This document shows, piece after piece, positions 25,200-33,358 of a DNA stretch of 35,769 nt. The DNA lies in the NCBI RefSeq assembly GCF_017813245.1, contig NZ_JAGIQL010000062.1:1-35769 (forward strand). The letters are read 5' to 3'. Within the stretch, counting starts at the first letter, position 1; each line of letters starts with the position of its first letter. The translations under genes and the position numbers were made by a program. This stretch comes from Streptomyces montanisoli. Its GTDB lineage: Bacteria > Actinomycetota > Actinomycetes > Streptomycetales > Streptomycetaceae. A model generated the notes under the pieces. That model made no database searches. It saw only the letters and a program-made list of their open reading frames with translations, and was not told the origin of the DNA.

Positions 25200-25226
25200 G
25201 CCCGGCACGTCCGTGGCGTGCCGGGC
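25200..25226 (-). promoter_or_regulatory. Leader hairpin ahead of the aminotransferase gene
   Basis: GCCCGGCACG (25200-25209) and CGTGCCGGGC (25217-25226) form a perfect 10-bp stem with a 7-nt loop in the 5' leader of the siderophore transcript, about 35 nt upstream of the chosen start. It could attenuate transcription, or block translation from the upstream in-frame starts. Confidence 0.5.
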
Positions 25227-25354
25227 GCCGGGGCTCGGCGGCGGGCGCCGGCCGTGTCCCCCGCACGTACCAACGACGCCGGGTGCGGAGGATCACGGGT
25301 GGCGGGAAGATCCCTGGCCCGCGCGCGTGGCGCAGAACCGCGGACCTGACGTAT

Positions 25355-25404
25355 GGCGTGTTCCCCGGCAACGGCATAGTGGGGCCGTTGCCGGGGAACA
25401 CGCC
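25355..25404. promoter_or_regulatory. Perfect 20-bp inverted repeat with 10-nt loop in the divergent promoter region
   Basis: The left arm 25355-25374 begins GGCGTGTTCCCC and the right arm 25385-25404 is its exact reverse complement, ending GGGGAACACGCC. The spacer is CATAGTGGGG, whose CATAGT resembles a -10 hexamer. The element lies 38 bp upstream of the serine protease ATG and about 190 bp upstream of the aminotransferase. As DNA it is an operator-like site; as RNA it would be a very stable hairpin in the protease leader. Confidence 0.7.
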
Positions 25405-25441
25405 GCCCTGCGCGTACACGTACCTTCCAGGGGGAGCCCAG

Positions 25442-26638
25442 ATGTCACCGAACCGTCCGATACCCGGAGTCCGCCTGGTGGCCGCGACGGCCGCAGCGGC
25501 CGCTCTGGCGCTGACCGCGACCGCGTGCGGGCCGAGCGGCGGCGGTGACGCGGGCGCGGCGCCGTCCGCGTCCGCGACCGTGACGCCTGAACCGGGCTTC
25601 TCCATCCCGGACGACCTCAAGAACAAGCTGAAGCAGCACGGGTTCGACCTCGACAAGTGGAAGCACGGCGCGTGGAAGAACTGGGACAAGGACCAGTGGC
25701 TGCGCCAGGCGCAGGACTTCGTCAATCCGATCATCAAGGGGCTGTGGGACCCGGACCGTATGCGCAAGGCCGACAGGACGGCTGAGCAGCCGATGCGGGC
25801 GCACGACCTCTCCGGTGACCAGGGCGTCACCGACCCGGAGCCCGCGCCCGTGGCCGCGCGGCAGGCGGCGACGCCTTACACCGGCAGCGTCCCGGTGGAG
25901 GGCAAGCTGTTCTTCGACGGCCCGCAGGGCTCGATGGTCTGCTCGGCCACGGTGGTCACGGACCCGGCGCACCCCGGCAAGTCGGACATGGTGTGGACGG
26001 CGGGCCACTGCGTGCACGCCGGCAAGGAGGGCGGCTGGTACCGCAACATCGCCTTCGTCCCCTCGTACAACAACAAGGGACTGACGGCGTCCGCGCTGCG
26101 CGGCGCGAGCGAGAAGGAGATCGCCCCGTACGGGGTCTGGTGGGCCGACTGGGCCGGGACCTCGCCGCAGTGGATCTCCGAGGGCGCGGAGACCGGCGGG
26201 CAGGGCTCGCCCTACGACTACGCCGTGCTGCACGTGAGGCCGGAGAACGGCGGCACGGGCAAGTCGCTCCAGGAGACGGTGGGCGCGGCCATGCCCGTGG
26301 ACTTCAACGCACCGGCGGTGCCCGACATCGCGAGCATCACGGCCAACGGCTACCCGGCGGCCCCGCCGTTCGACGGCCAGCGGCTCTACCAGTGCCAGGA
26401 CAGGCCGGGACGGCTCTCGCTCGACCGGTCGGCGCCGACGGAGTACCGGATCGGCTGCACGATGACCGGTGGCGCGTCGGGTGGCGGCTGGATCGCGAAG
26501 GGCGACGACGGCAAGCCCGCGCTCGTGTCGAACACGTCGATCGGTCCTGTGAAGGCGGGCTGGCTGGCCGGGCCGCACCTCGGCAAGGTCGCCAAGGGCG
26601 TCTACGAGGGCGTCAGTAAGAAGTTCGCCTCGCGGTAG
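25442..26638 (+). CDS. Secreted lipoprotein-like trypsin-fold serine protease
   Basis: 398 residues. A signal peptide (VRLVAATAAAAALALTATAC) leads to a lipobox-like TATAC with C29 as the probable lipidated residue; the -3 position is Ala, so lipidation is likely but not certain. A disordered Gly/Ser/Pro stretch and a Lys/Trp-rich segment (DKWKHGAWKNWDKDQW, about 71-86) follow. The chymotrypsin-fold domain starts near 145. The catalytic triad is H189 (WTAGHC), D259 (YDYAVL) and S346 (TGGASGGGW), resembling glutamyl-endopeptidase or V8-type secreted proteases. GGGGGAG lies five bases before the ATG. It diverges from the siderophore cassette, with the large inverted repeat immediately upstream. 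Its substrate is unknown; a cell-surface role is inferred. Confidence 0.9.
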   Translation: MSPNRPIPGVRLVAATAAAAALALTATACGPSGGGDAGAAPSASATVTPEPGFSIPDDLKNKLKQHGFDLDKWKHGAWKNWDKDQWLRQAQDFVNPIIKGLWDPDRMRKADRTAEQPMRAHDLSGDQGVTDPEPAPVAARQAATPYTGSVPVEGKLFFDGPQGSMVCSATVVTDPAHPGKSDMVWTAGHCVHAGKEGGWYRNIAFVPSYNNKGLTASALRGASEKEIAPYGVWWADWAGTSPQWISEGAETGGQGSPYDYAVLHVRPENGGTGKSLQETVGAAMPVDFNAPAVPDIASITANGYPAAPPFDGQRLYQCQDRPGRLSLDRSAPTEYRIGCTMTGGASGGGWIAKGDDGKPALVSNTSIGPVKAGWLAGPHLGKVAKGVYEGVSKKFASR

Positions 26639-26745
26639 CGGTCGCGGCGGACCGCGCCCGCGGGCCCGGGCGCGCGGCGTTGGGGCCGCCCGCCAGGCCG
26701 GGACGCAGGCGGAGCGCGGGCCGGGCGCCGGCGCCCGCACAGACG

Positions 26746-26784
26746 GCAGGGCCGTGCCCCGACTCGATCGGGGTACGGCCCTGC
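26746..26784. terminator. Strong bidirectional terminator between the protease and hflX
   Basis: 26746-26762 pairs with 26768-26784 over 17 positions with one internal G-T wobble and a 5-nt loop (CTCGA). It lies between two convergent genes, 28 bp past the hflX stop. Confidence 0.85.
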
Positions 26785-26811
26785 GGTGTCAGCCCCTTCG
26801 CGGGGCCGCCG

Positions 26812-28320
26812 TCAGAGAGCGCCGGCGGGCGTGTACGGCGAGAGCGCCGCCGCGAGCTCCTCGTGGACGCGCGCCTTGAGCAGCGTGCCCTCCGGGGTGT
26901 GCTCCTCGGACAGCACCTCGCCCTCCGCGTGCACCCGGGAGACCAGAGCGCCCCGCGTGTAGGGGACGAGCACCTCGACCTCCACCTCGGGCCGCGGCAG
27001 CTCGGCGTCGATCAGCGCGAGCAGCTCGGCGATGCCCTCGCCGGTGCGCGCCGACACGGCGATCGCGTTGCGCTCGGCCCTCAGCAGGCGCTGCAGGACC
27101 AGCGGGTCCGCCGCGTCCGCCTTGTTGACGACGACGATCTCGCGTACGTCCTTCGCGCCGACGTCGTGCACGACCTCGCGCACCGCCGCGAGCTGCTCCT
27201 CGGGCACCGGGTGCGATCCGTCGACCACGTGCAGGATCAGGTCGCTGTCGGCGACCTCCTCCATCGTGGAGCGGAACGCCTCCACGAGGTGGTGCGGCAG
27301 GTGCCGGACGAATCCGACCGTGTCCGCGAGGGTGTAGAGCCGCCCGCTGGGCGTCTCGGCGCGGCGCACCGTCGGGTCCAGGGTGGCGAACAGCGCGTTC
27401 TCCACCAGGACACCCGCGCCGGTGAGGCGGTTGAGCAGGGACGACTTGCCGGCGTTGGTGTAGCCCGCGATGGCGACGGACGGCACGCGGTGGCGCCTGC
27501 GCTCCTGGCGCTTGATCTCGCGGCCGGTCTTCATGGCCGCGATCTCCCTGCGCATCTTCGCCATCTTCTCGCGGATCCTGCGCCGGTCCGTCTCGATCTT
27601 GGTCTCACCGGGGCCGCGCGTGGCCATGCCGCCGCTGCCGCCGCCACCCATCTGCCTCGACAGCGACTGGCCCCAGCCGCGCAGCCTCGGCAGCATGTAC
27701 TGCATCTGGGCGAGCGCGACCTGCGCCTTGCCCTCCCGCGACTTGGCGTGCTGCGCGAAGATGTCGAGGATCAGCGCCGTCCTGTCGACGACCTTGACCT
27801 TGACGACGTCCTCCAGGTGGATCAGCTGGCCGGGGCTCAGCTCACCGTCGCAGACCACCGTGTCGGCGCCGCTGTCGAGGACGATGTCCCGCAGTTCCTG
27901 CGCCTTGCCCGAGCCGATGTACGTCGCCGGGTCGGGCTTGTCGCGCCGCTGCACCACGCCGTCGAGGACGAGCGCTCCGGCGGTCTCGGCGAGCGCGGCC
28001 AGCTCCGCGAGGGAGTTCTCCGCGTCCTCCAGCGTGCCGGTCGTCCAGACGCCGACCAGCACCACGCGCTCCAGGCGCAGCTGCCGGTACTCGACCTCGG
28101 TGACGTCCTCGAGCTCGGTGGACAGGCCCACCACGCGCCGGAGTGCGGCGCGGTCGGACCGGTCGAGCTGGTCGCCGTCGCGGGCCTCGTCGGTCTGATG
28201 GCTCCAGGCGACGTCCTCTTCCATCAGGGCGTCGGCCCGAAGGCTGTCGGTGCGCGGGTCGGCCGGGCGGCCCGCCGCGGGGTGCTGCGCGTCCTGGGGG
28301 AAGGGAGAAGTGGAGGTCAT
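26812..28320 (-). CDS. hflX: Ribosome-associated GTPase HflX
   Basis: GTPase that splits stalled or damaged 70S ribosomes after heat or antibiotic stress. 502 residues; the first 80 or so are a hydrophilic extension seen in actinobacteria. The HflX N-domain contains LVGVWTTG and PDPATYIGSGKAQEL. A glycine-rich linker (GGGGSGGM) precedes ATRGPGETKIETDRRRI, and a helical segment follows. The G domain has G1 GYTNAGKSS, G2 ATLDPTVR, G3 DTVGF, G4 VVNKAD and G5 SARTGEG, all intact. The ATG at 28320 is preceded by AAGGACCC. The M1 peptidase gene lies 127 bp upstream on the same strand, with a small hairpin between them. Confidence 0.96.
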   Translation of the reverse strand: MTSTSPFPQDAQHPAAGRPADPRTDSLRADALMEEDVAWSHQTDEARDGDQLDRSDRAALRRVVGLSTELEDVTEVEYRQLRLERVVLVGVWTTGTLEDAENSLAELAALAETAGALVLDGVVQRRDKPDPATYIGSGKAQELRDIVLDSGADTVVCDGELSPGQLIHLEDVVKVKVVDRTALILDIFAQHAKSREGKAQVALAQMQYMLPRLRGWGQSLSRQMGGGGSGGMATRGPGETKIETDRRRIREKMAKMRREIAAMKTGREIKRQERRRHRVPSVAIAGYTNAGKSSLLNRLTGAGVLVENALFATLDPTVRRAETPSGRLYTLADTVGFVRHLPHHLVEAFRSTMEEVADSDLILHVVDGSHPVPEEQLAAVREVVHDVGAKDVREIVVVNKADAADPLVLQRLLRAERNAIAVSARTGEGIAELLALIDAELPRPEVEVEVLVPYTRGALVSRVHAEGEVLSEEHTPEGTLLKARVHEELAAALSPYTPAGAL

Positions 28321-28342
28321 TGGGTCCTTACGTCGTCGGAAT

Positions 28343-28358
28343 GCCGCATGCGTGCGGC
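28343..28358 (-). terminator. Short stem-loop between the M1 peptidase gene and hflX
   Basis: GCCGCA (28343-28348) pairs with TGCGGC (28353-28358) around TGCG. It could end the peptidase transcript or lie in the hflX leader. Confidence 0.35.
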
Positions 28359-28447
28359 GTCGAACGGGTCAACGCCCTGCCGGACGGATTGATTCCCCCC
28401 GGACATGTTCGATGGTGGCACGCCGCGCCCGCGCCGTCACCCGTGTT

Positions 28448-30028
28448 TCACGCACCGCTACGTGCCGCGGACGCCTTGTCGCCGTGGACGGCGGGCGCGG
28501 AGGACGTGGCGGTGGGGTGCGCGGGCCCCTTCGCCGCGGGCCGCTTCGCTGCGGGCCCCTTCGCGGGCCGTGCCGCGTGCTGGGCGGGCTTGGCGCTGTG
28601 CCAGTCGGGGTGGCCCGGCATCGAGGGCGTCTTCTTCCCGTACAGCCAGCCGTGGAAGAAGGCCGTCAGGTCCCGGCCCGCGTCGCGGGAGGCCAGGGCG
28701 GTGAAGTCGGCCGAGGACGCCGAGGAGTCGCGGTTCTCGCGCACCCAGTCGCGCTCGATGCGGGAGAACGTCGCGGCGCCGACCTCCTGGCGCAGCGCGT
28801 AGAGCACGAGCGCACTGCCGTCGTAGACGACCGGCCGGAAGATGCTGATCGGCTTCCCCGGCACGGGGGCCTTGGGCGCGGCGGGCGGTCCGCCGGCCGC
28901 GCGCCAGGCGTCGGAGCTGGTGTACGCGTCGTGCATGCGCTGGGCGAAGTCCGGGCCGCCGTGCTCCTGCGCGTAGGTGCCCTCGTACCAGGTGGCATGG
29001 CCCTCGTTGAGCCAGACGTCGGACCAGCGGTGCGGGGAGACGCTGTCGCCGAACCACTGGTGCGCGAGCTCGTGCACCAGCAGGGAGTCGACGTACCACG
29101 ACGGGTAGCCGTCGCCGGCCGTGAACAGGGAGCGTTCGAAGAGCGACAGGGTCTGCGTCTCCAGCTCGAACCCGGTGTTCGCGCCGGCGATCAGGACGCC
29201 GTAGTCGGAGAACGGGTAGCGGCCGACGCGCTGCTCCATCCACTGGATCATGTCCGGGGTCTTGGCGAGCCACGGGCCGAGCCGCTTCTTGTCGGCGGCC
29301 GGCACCACGCTGCGTACGGGCAGGCCGTGCGGGCCTGTGCTCCTGACGACGGCGGACGTGCCGATGGAGACCTGGGCGAGTTCGGTGGCCATGGGGTGCC
29401 TGGTGCGGTAGGTCCAGGTGGTGTCCGCACCGTCGGTGCTCTCGCCGGTCTCCTCGCCGTTCGCCACGACGGTGAGCTTCTTGGGCGCCGAGATGTGGAA
29501 GGTGAAGTACGCCTTGTCGGAGGGGTGGTCGTCGCAGGGGAAGACGCGGTGTGCCGCGTTCGCCTGGTTGGCCATCACCAGCCCGTCCGGGGTGCGGATC
29601 CAGCCGCCCGCGCTGTTGTCGCCTCGGGGGTCGCTGGTGTGGCGGACGGTGACCTCCATCGGGTCGCCCTCGGCGACGGGGTGGCGCGGGGTGATGACGA
29701 GGTCCTCGCCGGCGGTGGCGAAGGCCGCGGGCCTGCCGTCGACCGTCACGGACCGTACGGTGCCGTGGGTGAAGTCGAGGTTGAAGCGGTCGAGCCTGCG
29801 GGTGGCCGTCGCGTCGATGGTGGTGGTCGCGGAGAGCGGCTTGGTGTTGACGCCCGTGTACGTCAGGCCGATGTCGTAACTGCCCACGTCATAGCCGGGG
29901 TTGCCGAGGTAGGGGAAGAGGCGGTCGCCGATGCCCAGCGGGGACGGGGCGGGCAGGGCGGCGGCGACGAGGGTGGTCGACGCGGCGGCGAGCAGCGCGG
30001 CACGCAGACGGCGTGAGGTGAGGAGCAT
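28448..30028 (-). CDS. Secreted M1-family zinc metallopeptidase
   Basis: Aminopeptidase-N-like enzyme, 526 residues. Residues 1-28 are a signal peptide (TSRRLRAALLAAASTTLVAAALPAP). A beta-sandwich N-domain follows (about 45-230). The zinc site is HELAHQWFGD with H319, E320 and H323; the third ligand is E342 in WLNEGHATWYEG. The usual GAMEN exopeptidase motif is replaced by GFELET (286-291), as in some secreted actinobacterial M1 enzymes, so N-terminal specificity may differ. The protein is shorter than full aminopeptidase N because the C-terminal helical domain is missing. In its place, the last 50 residues are a Lys/Ala/Pro tail (AKGPAAKRPAAKGPA) that looks unstructured. It lies between rshA and hflX on the same strand. 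Confidence 0.92.
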   Translation of the reverse strand: MLLTSRRLRAALLAAASTTLVAAALPAPSPLGIGDRLFPYLGNPGYDVGSYDIGLTYTGVNTKPLSATTTIDATATRRLDRFNLDFTHGTVRSVTVDGRPAAFATAGEDLVITPRHPVAEGDPMEVTVRHTSDPRGDNSAGGWIRTPDGLVMANQANAAHRVFPCDDHPSDKAYFTFHISAPKKLTVVANGEETGESTDGADTTWTYRTRHPMATELAQVSIGTSAVVRSTGPHGLPVRSVVPAADKKRLGPWLAKTPDMIQWMEQRVGRYPFSDYGVLIAGANTGFELETQTLSLFERSLFTAGDGYPSWYVDSLLVHELAHQWFGDSVSPHRWSDVWLNEGHATWYEGTYAQEHGGPDFAQRMHDAYTSSDAWRAAGGPPAAPKAPVPGKPISIFRPVVYDGSALVLYALRQEVGAATFSRIERDWVRENRDSSASSADFTALASRDAGRDLTAFFHGWLYGKKTPSMPGHPDWHSAKPAQHAARPAKGPAAKRPAAKGPAHPTATSSAPAVHGDKASAARSGA

Positions 30029-30043
30029 GCCCCACCGCTACCA

Positions 30044-30073
30044 GGGGACGGCGCGCTCGCGGGGACGGCGCGC
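30044..30073. repeat. 13-bp direct repeat upstream of the M1 peptidase gene
   Basis: GGGGACGGCGCGC occurs exactly at 30044-30056 and 30061-30073, 17 bp apart, 16 to 45 bp before the peptidase start codon. The position suits a regulatory or leader element, but the composition is GC-rich enough that chance duplication is possible. Confidence 0.5.
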
Positions 30074-30154
30074 GCCCCTCTCAGCCGAACGGGGTCGGCG
30101 GCGGGCCGGATGCGGACGCGCGTGCGGTGTGCTCGCCGCCGTGCGACCCGGGCG

Positions 30155-32248
30155 TCACGCCTGCGCGGGCTGCTGGGCCCGGCTCACGTCGTACACGCCC
30201 GGCACCTCGCGCATGGCGCTCATCAGGCCGGGCAGCAGCGCGGCGTCGGCCAGCTGGACGGTGTAGGTGTGGCGTACGCGCTGCCTGCTCGGCGGTTCGA
30301 CGGTGGCGGAGATGATGGCGGCGCCCGCGGTGGACATGGCGTCCGTGAGGTCGGCCATGAGCCGGGGCCGGCCGAACGACTCGGCGCGCAGCGTGACCTG
30401 GCAGCCCGCGGTGTCGCCCGCGGCCCAGCTGACCGGCACGGGAGAGCGTTTGGACTGGCTCATCCTGCGGGCCGCCGGGCACTCGGCGCGGTGCACGGTG
30501 ACGGTGCCGCCCCGTACCTGGAAGGCGGTGATGTCGTCGGGCGGCACGGGCGTGCAGCACCCCGCGAGCCGTACCGGGGCGTCGGGCCGTTCCGTGACGA
30601 CGCCCGCGGTGGTGCGCGGCCCTGCCGAGACCGCGGCGGGCGGCCGGGGCGAGGCGTCGGGCAGCGCCGCCGCGTCGGGGTGCGCGGCGAGCCAGCCGGT
30701 GATGGCGATGCGCGCGGAGGGCGTGCGGGCGTGCTCGAGCCATTCGGGCGAGGGCCCCGAGGTGGTGTCGTGGGCGAGGAGCGCCTGGACGGTGTCGCCG
30801 TCGTTCAGCACGGTGCCGAGGGCGACGAGGCGGCCGTTGACGCGCGCGCCCAGACATCGGTGGGCGGCCTCGCCGTACTGGGCGTAGGCCGCGTCCACGC
30901 AGGTGGCGCCCGCGGGCAGGCCGAGCATGCCGCCCTCCGCACGGAAGACGGTGATCTCGCGGTCCTGTGCCAGGTCGGCGCGGAGCGTCTTCCAGAACGT
31001 GTCGGGGTCGGGCGCGGACTCCTGCCACTCCAGCAGGCGGGAGAGCCAGCCGGGGCGCGTCGGGTCGGCGCGCTCGCCGTCGGGCGCGTCGCCGCCGTCG
31101 CCCGCGGCGGGCACCGGCGCGTAGGGGTTGCCGAGGGCGACGACCCCGGCCTCGGCCACCTTGTGCATCTGGTGGGTGCGGATCAGGACCTCGGCGACCG
31201 AGCCGTCGGGGGCCGCGACCGCGGTGTGCAGCGACTGGTACAGGTTGAACTTGGGGGCGGCGACGAAGTCCTTGAACTCGGAGATCACCGGAGTGAAGCA
31301 GGTGTGCAGCTCGCCGAGCACGCCGTAGCAGTCGGCGTCCTCGGCGACGAGTACGAGGAGCCTGCCGAAGTCCGTGGGGCGCAGCTCGCCGCGCTTGACC
31401 CTGGCGCGGTGGACGGAGACCAGGTGGCGTGGCCTGACGAGGACCTCGGCCGCGAGGTCCGCCTCGCGCAGGACCCGGCGCACGTCCTGCGCGGTCGACA
31501 CGAGCGCGTCGCCCGCGGAGGCGTTCTCAGCGATGAGGGCGCGGGCCCTGGCCGCGTCCTCGCGGCACAGGATGGCGAAGACCAGGTCCTCGAGCTCGGA
31601 CTTGATCGCCTGGACCCCGAGCCGCTCGGCGAGTGGCACGAGCACGTCCCTGGTGACCTTGGCGATCCGCTCCTGCTTCTCCGGGCGCATCACGCCGAGC
31701 GTGCGCATGTTGTGCAGCCGGTCGGCGAGTTTGATCGACATCACGCGTACGTCGTTGCCCGTGGCGACGAGCATCTTGCGGAACGTCTCCGGCTCCGCCG
31801 CCGCCCCGTAGTCGACCTTCTCCAGCTTGGTCACGCCGTCGACGAGGTAGCGGACCTCCTCGCCGAACTCGCGGCCGACCTGGTCGAGGGTGACGTCGGT
31901 GTCCTCGACGGTGTCGTGCAGGATCGCGGCGGTCAGCGTGGTGGTCTCGGCGCCGAGTTCGGCGAGGATCAGCGTGACGGCGAGCGGGTGGGTGATGTAC
32001 GGCTCACCGCTCTTGCGGTACTGGCCGCGGTGCGAGGCCTCGGCGAGCACGTACGCGCGGTGCAGGACCGACATGTCGGCGTCGGGGAAGTGCGCCCTGT
32101 GCGCCTCGGCCACATGCCCTATGGCGTCGGGCAGCCGGTCGCGCGACGCGGGCCCCAGCAGGGCCGCCCTGCCCAGCCGGCGGAGGTCGATACGGGGCAG
32201 GCCGCGCCTGCGGCCATGGACACCAGGGCTGGTGGCCTCTGCACTCAT
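30155..32248 (-). CDS. rshA: RelA/SpoT-homologue (p)ppGpp hydrolase/synthetase, divergent RshA type
   Basis: 697-residue long RSH protein controlling the stringent alarmone (p)ppGpp. The HD hydrolase domain is intact: THPLAV (86-91), HDTVEDT with H111-D112 and E115-D116, and MSIKLADRLHN (170-180). The synthetase domain (about 245-385) is divergent. The usual RPKH-x-x-S-I-x-x-K segment reads RPRHLVSVHRA, and the G-loop reads KFNLYQSLHT, though EVLIRT and the Asp in PTDFGRLLVLV remain. TGS (ITVFRAEGGMLGLPAGAT) and a C-terminal ACT domain (about 615-690) are present. The ATG at 32248 has GGAGG six bases upstream. From synteny it matches the second RSH (RshA) of Streptomyces rather than the main RelA. 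Hydrolase activity is well supported; synthesis is less certain. Confidence 0.92.
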   Translation of the reverse strand: MSAEATSPGVHGRRRGLPRIDLRRLGRAALLGPASRDRLPDAIGHVAEAHRAHFPDADMSVLHRAYVLAEASHRGQYRKSGEPYITHPLAVTLILAELGAETTTLTAAILHDTVEDTDVTLDQVGREFGEEVRYLVDGVTKLEKVDYGAAAEPETFRKMLVATGNDVRVMSIKLADRLHNMRTLGVMRPEKQERIAKVTRDVLVPLAERLGVQAIKSELEDLVFAILCREDAARARALIAENASAGDALVSTAQDVRRVLREADLAAEVLVRPRHLVSVHRARVKRGELRPTDFGRLLVLVAEDADCYGVLGELHTCFTPVISEFKDFVAAPKFNLYQSLHTAVAAPDGSVAEVLIRTHQMHKVAEAGVVALGNPYAPVPAAGDGGDAPDGERADPTRPGWLSRLLEWQESAPDPDTFWKTLRADLAQDREITVFRAEGGMLGLPAGATCVDAAYAQYGEAAHRCLGARVNGRLVALGTVLNDGDTVQALLAHDTTSGPSPEWLEHARTPSARIAITGWLAAHPDAAALPDASPRPPAAVSAGPRTTAGVVTERPDAPVRLAGCCTPVPPDDITAFQVRGGTVTVHRAECPAARRMSQSKRSPVPVSWAAGDTAGCQVTLRAESFGRPRLMADLTDAMSTAGAAIISATVEPPSRQRVRHTYTVQLADAALLPGLMSAMREVPGVYDVSRAQQPAQA

Positions 32249-32376
32249 GGGCAACCTCCGGGCAGGATCGACCGGCGGTACGAGGGACGGGGGTGCGCCC
32301 TCGGGGCCGGTGCTTGATGCTATCGAGCCCACAACGTGGACCGGACCCGCACTCGTTCAGCGTGAAACGGATCACC

Positions 32377-32390
32377 CGTTCAAGCGAACG
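32377..32390 (-). terminator. Small stem-loop after dapF
   Basis: CGTTC (32377-32381) and GAACG (32386-32390) pair around AAGC, ten bases past the dapF stop codon. The arms are in GTTC...GAAC order, opposite to a LexA box, so it is read here as a transcript 3' hairpin. Confidence 0.4.
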
Positions 32391-32400
32391 CCTGCATGTT

Positions 32401-33279
32401 TCAACCGAAGGCCGTTTCGAGCCATTCCGTGGTGATCACTCCCTCGGCGACGATCACTGCGGGACCCGTCATCTCGATCTCCCCGCCGGGCCGCTGCGTG
32501 ATCACAAGGCGGCCGCCCGGCAAATCCACCGTGTACGTGACGGGTGTGCCGCTCGCGGCCGGGTCGGCGCCGTCCCTGAGGGCCGCGGCCACGGCGACGG
32601 CGCAGGCGCCCGTACCGCACGACCGGGTCTCGCCCGAGCCGCGCTCGTGCACGCGCAGGGCGACGTGGCGGGGCCCGCGGTCGACGACGAACTCGACGTT
32701 GACCCCGTCGGGGTAGACCTCGGCAGGCGCGAACGGCGGCGGGGCGAGCAGGTCGCCCGCGTGCGCCAGGTCGTCGACGAACGCGACCGCGTGCGGGTTG
32801 CCCATGTTGACGTTGTACGCGGGCCATGTCCTCGCGCCCACGGTGACGTCCACGGCGCCTTCCGGCAGGGTGGCGCGGCCCATGTGCACCGTGACGTCGC
32901 CGTCCTTGGCGAGGTGCACGCGCTTCACGCCGCCCCGCGTGGCGACGGCGAGATCTCCCGCGCGGACGTGCCCGGCCCGCTGGAGGTACCGGGCGAAGAC
33001 GCGGACGCCGTTGCCGCACATCTCGGCGACCGAGCCGTCGCCGTTGCGGTAGTCCATGAACCACTCGGCCTCCGCGGCCATCGCGCGCGCCTCCGGGTGG
33101 GCGGCGGACCGCACCACGTGCAGCACGCCGTCCCCGCCGACACCGGCCCTGCGGTCGCAGAGCGCGGCCACGAGGCGCGGCGGCAGGTCGAGCGCGTTGT
33201 CCGGGTCGGGAACGATCACGAAGTCGTTCTCCGTGCCGTGTCCCTTGAGGTACGCCAGGGGCGTGGTCGGTGCCGTCAC
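32401..33279 (-). CDS. dapF: Diaminopimelate epimerase
   Basis: Interconverts LL- and meso-diaminopimelate, the last step before lysine and a peptidoglycan precursor step; cofactor-free and cytoplasmic. 292 residues, normal length. The two catalytic cysteines are C88 (AEMCGNGVR) and C221 (RSCGTGA). Asn-rich substrate loops are present at FMDYRNGDGS and NMGNPHAVAFV. The GTG at 33279 starts right before PLAYLKGHGTENDFVIV, where homology begins. Streptomyces walls contain LL-diaminopimelate, so the enzyme here mainly serves lysine synthesis and pool balance. It lies 79 bp downstream of a small membrane protein gene. Confidence 0.97.
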   Translation of the reverse strand: MTAPTTPLAYLKGHGTENDFVIVPDPDNALDLPPRLVAALCDRRAGVGGDGVLHVVRSAAHPEARAMAAEAEWFMDYRNGDGSVAEMCGNGVRVFARYLQRAGHVRAGDLAVATRGGVKRVHLAKDGDVTVHMGRATLPEGAVDVTVGARTWPAYNVNMGNPHAVAFVDDLAHAGDLLAPPPFAPAEVYPDGVNVEFVVDRGPRHVALRVHERGSGETRSCGTGACAVAVAAALRDGADPAASGTPVTYTVDLPGGRLVITQRPGGEIEMTGPAVIVAEGVITTEWLETAFG

Positions 33280-33308
33280 AGGTCCATCGTAGGAGCCACC
33301 GCCGACAA

Positions 33309-33321
33309 CCGGCGATGCCGG
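33309..33321 (-). terminator. Short stem-loop between the membrane protein gene and dapF
   Basis: CCGGC and GCCGG pair around GAT. It is weak, and may be a transcript end for the upstream gene or part of the dapF leader. Confidence 0.25.
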
Positions 33322-33358
33322 CCTCGCGAGCCCTCTCCGGCCCTTCGCGCGGCCCTGC

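Noticed and set aside
25167..25441. IdeR/DmdR1 iron box for the siderophore cassette
   Set aside because: I looked for TTAGGTTAGGCTAACCTAA-like sequence on both strands here and in the other gaps of the cassette and saw none. A motif scan would settle it.
32377..32390. LexA box between dapF and rshA
   Set aside because: The arms are GTTC-N4-GAAC, the reverse polarity of the SOS box GAAC-N4-GTTC.
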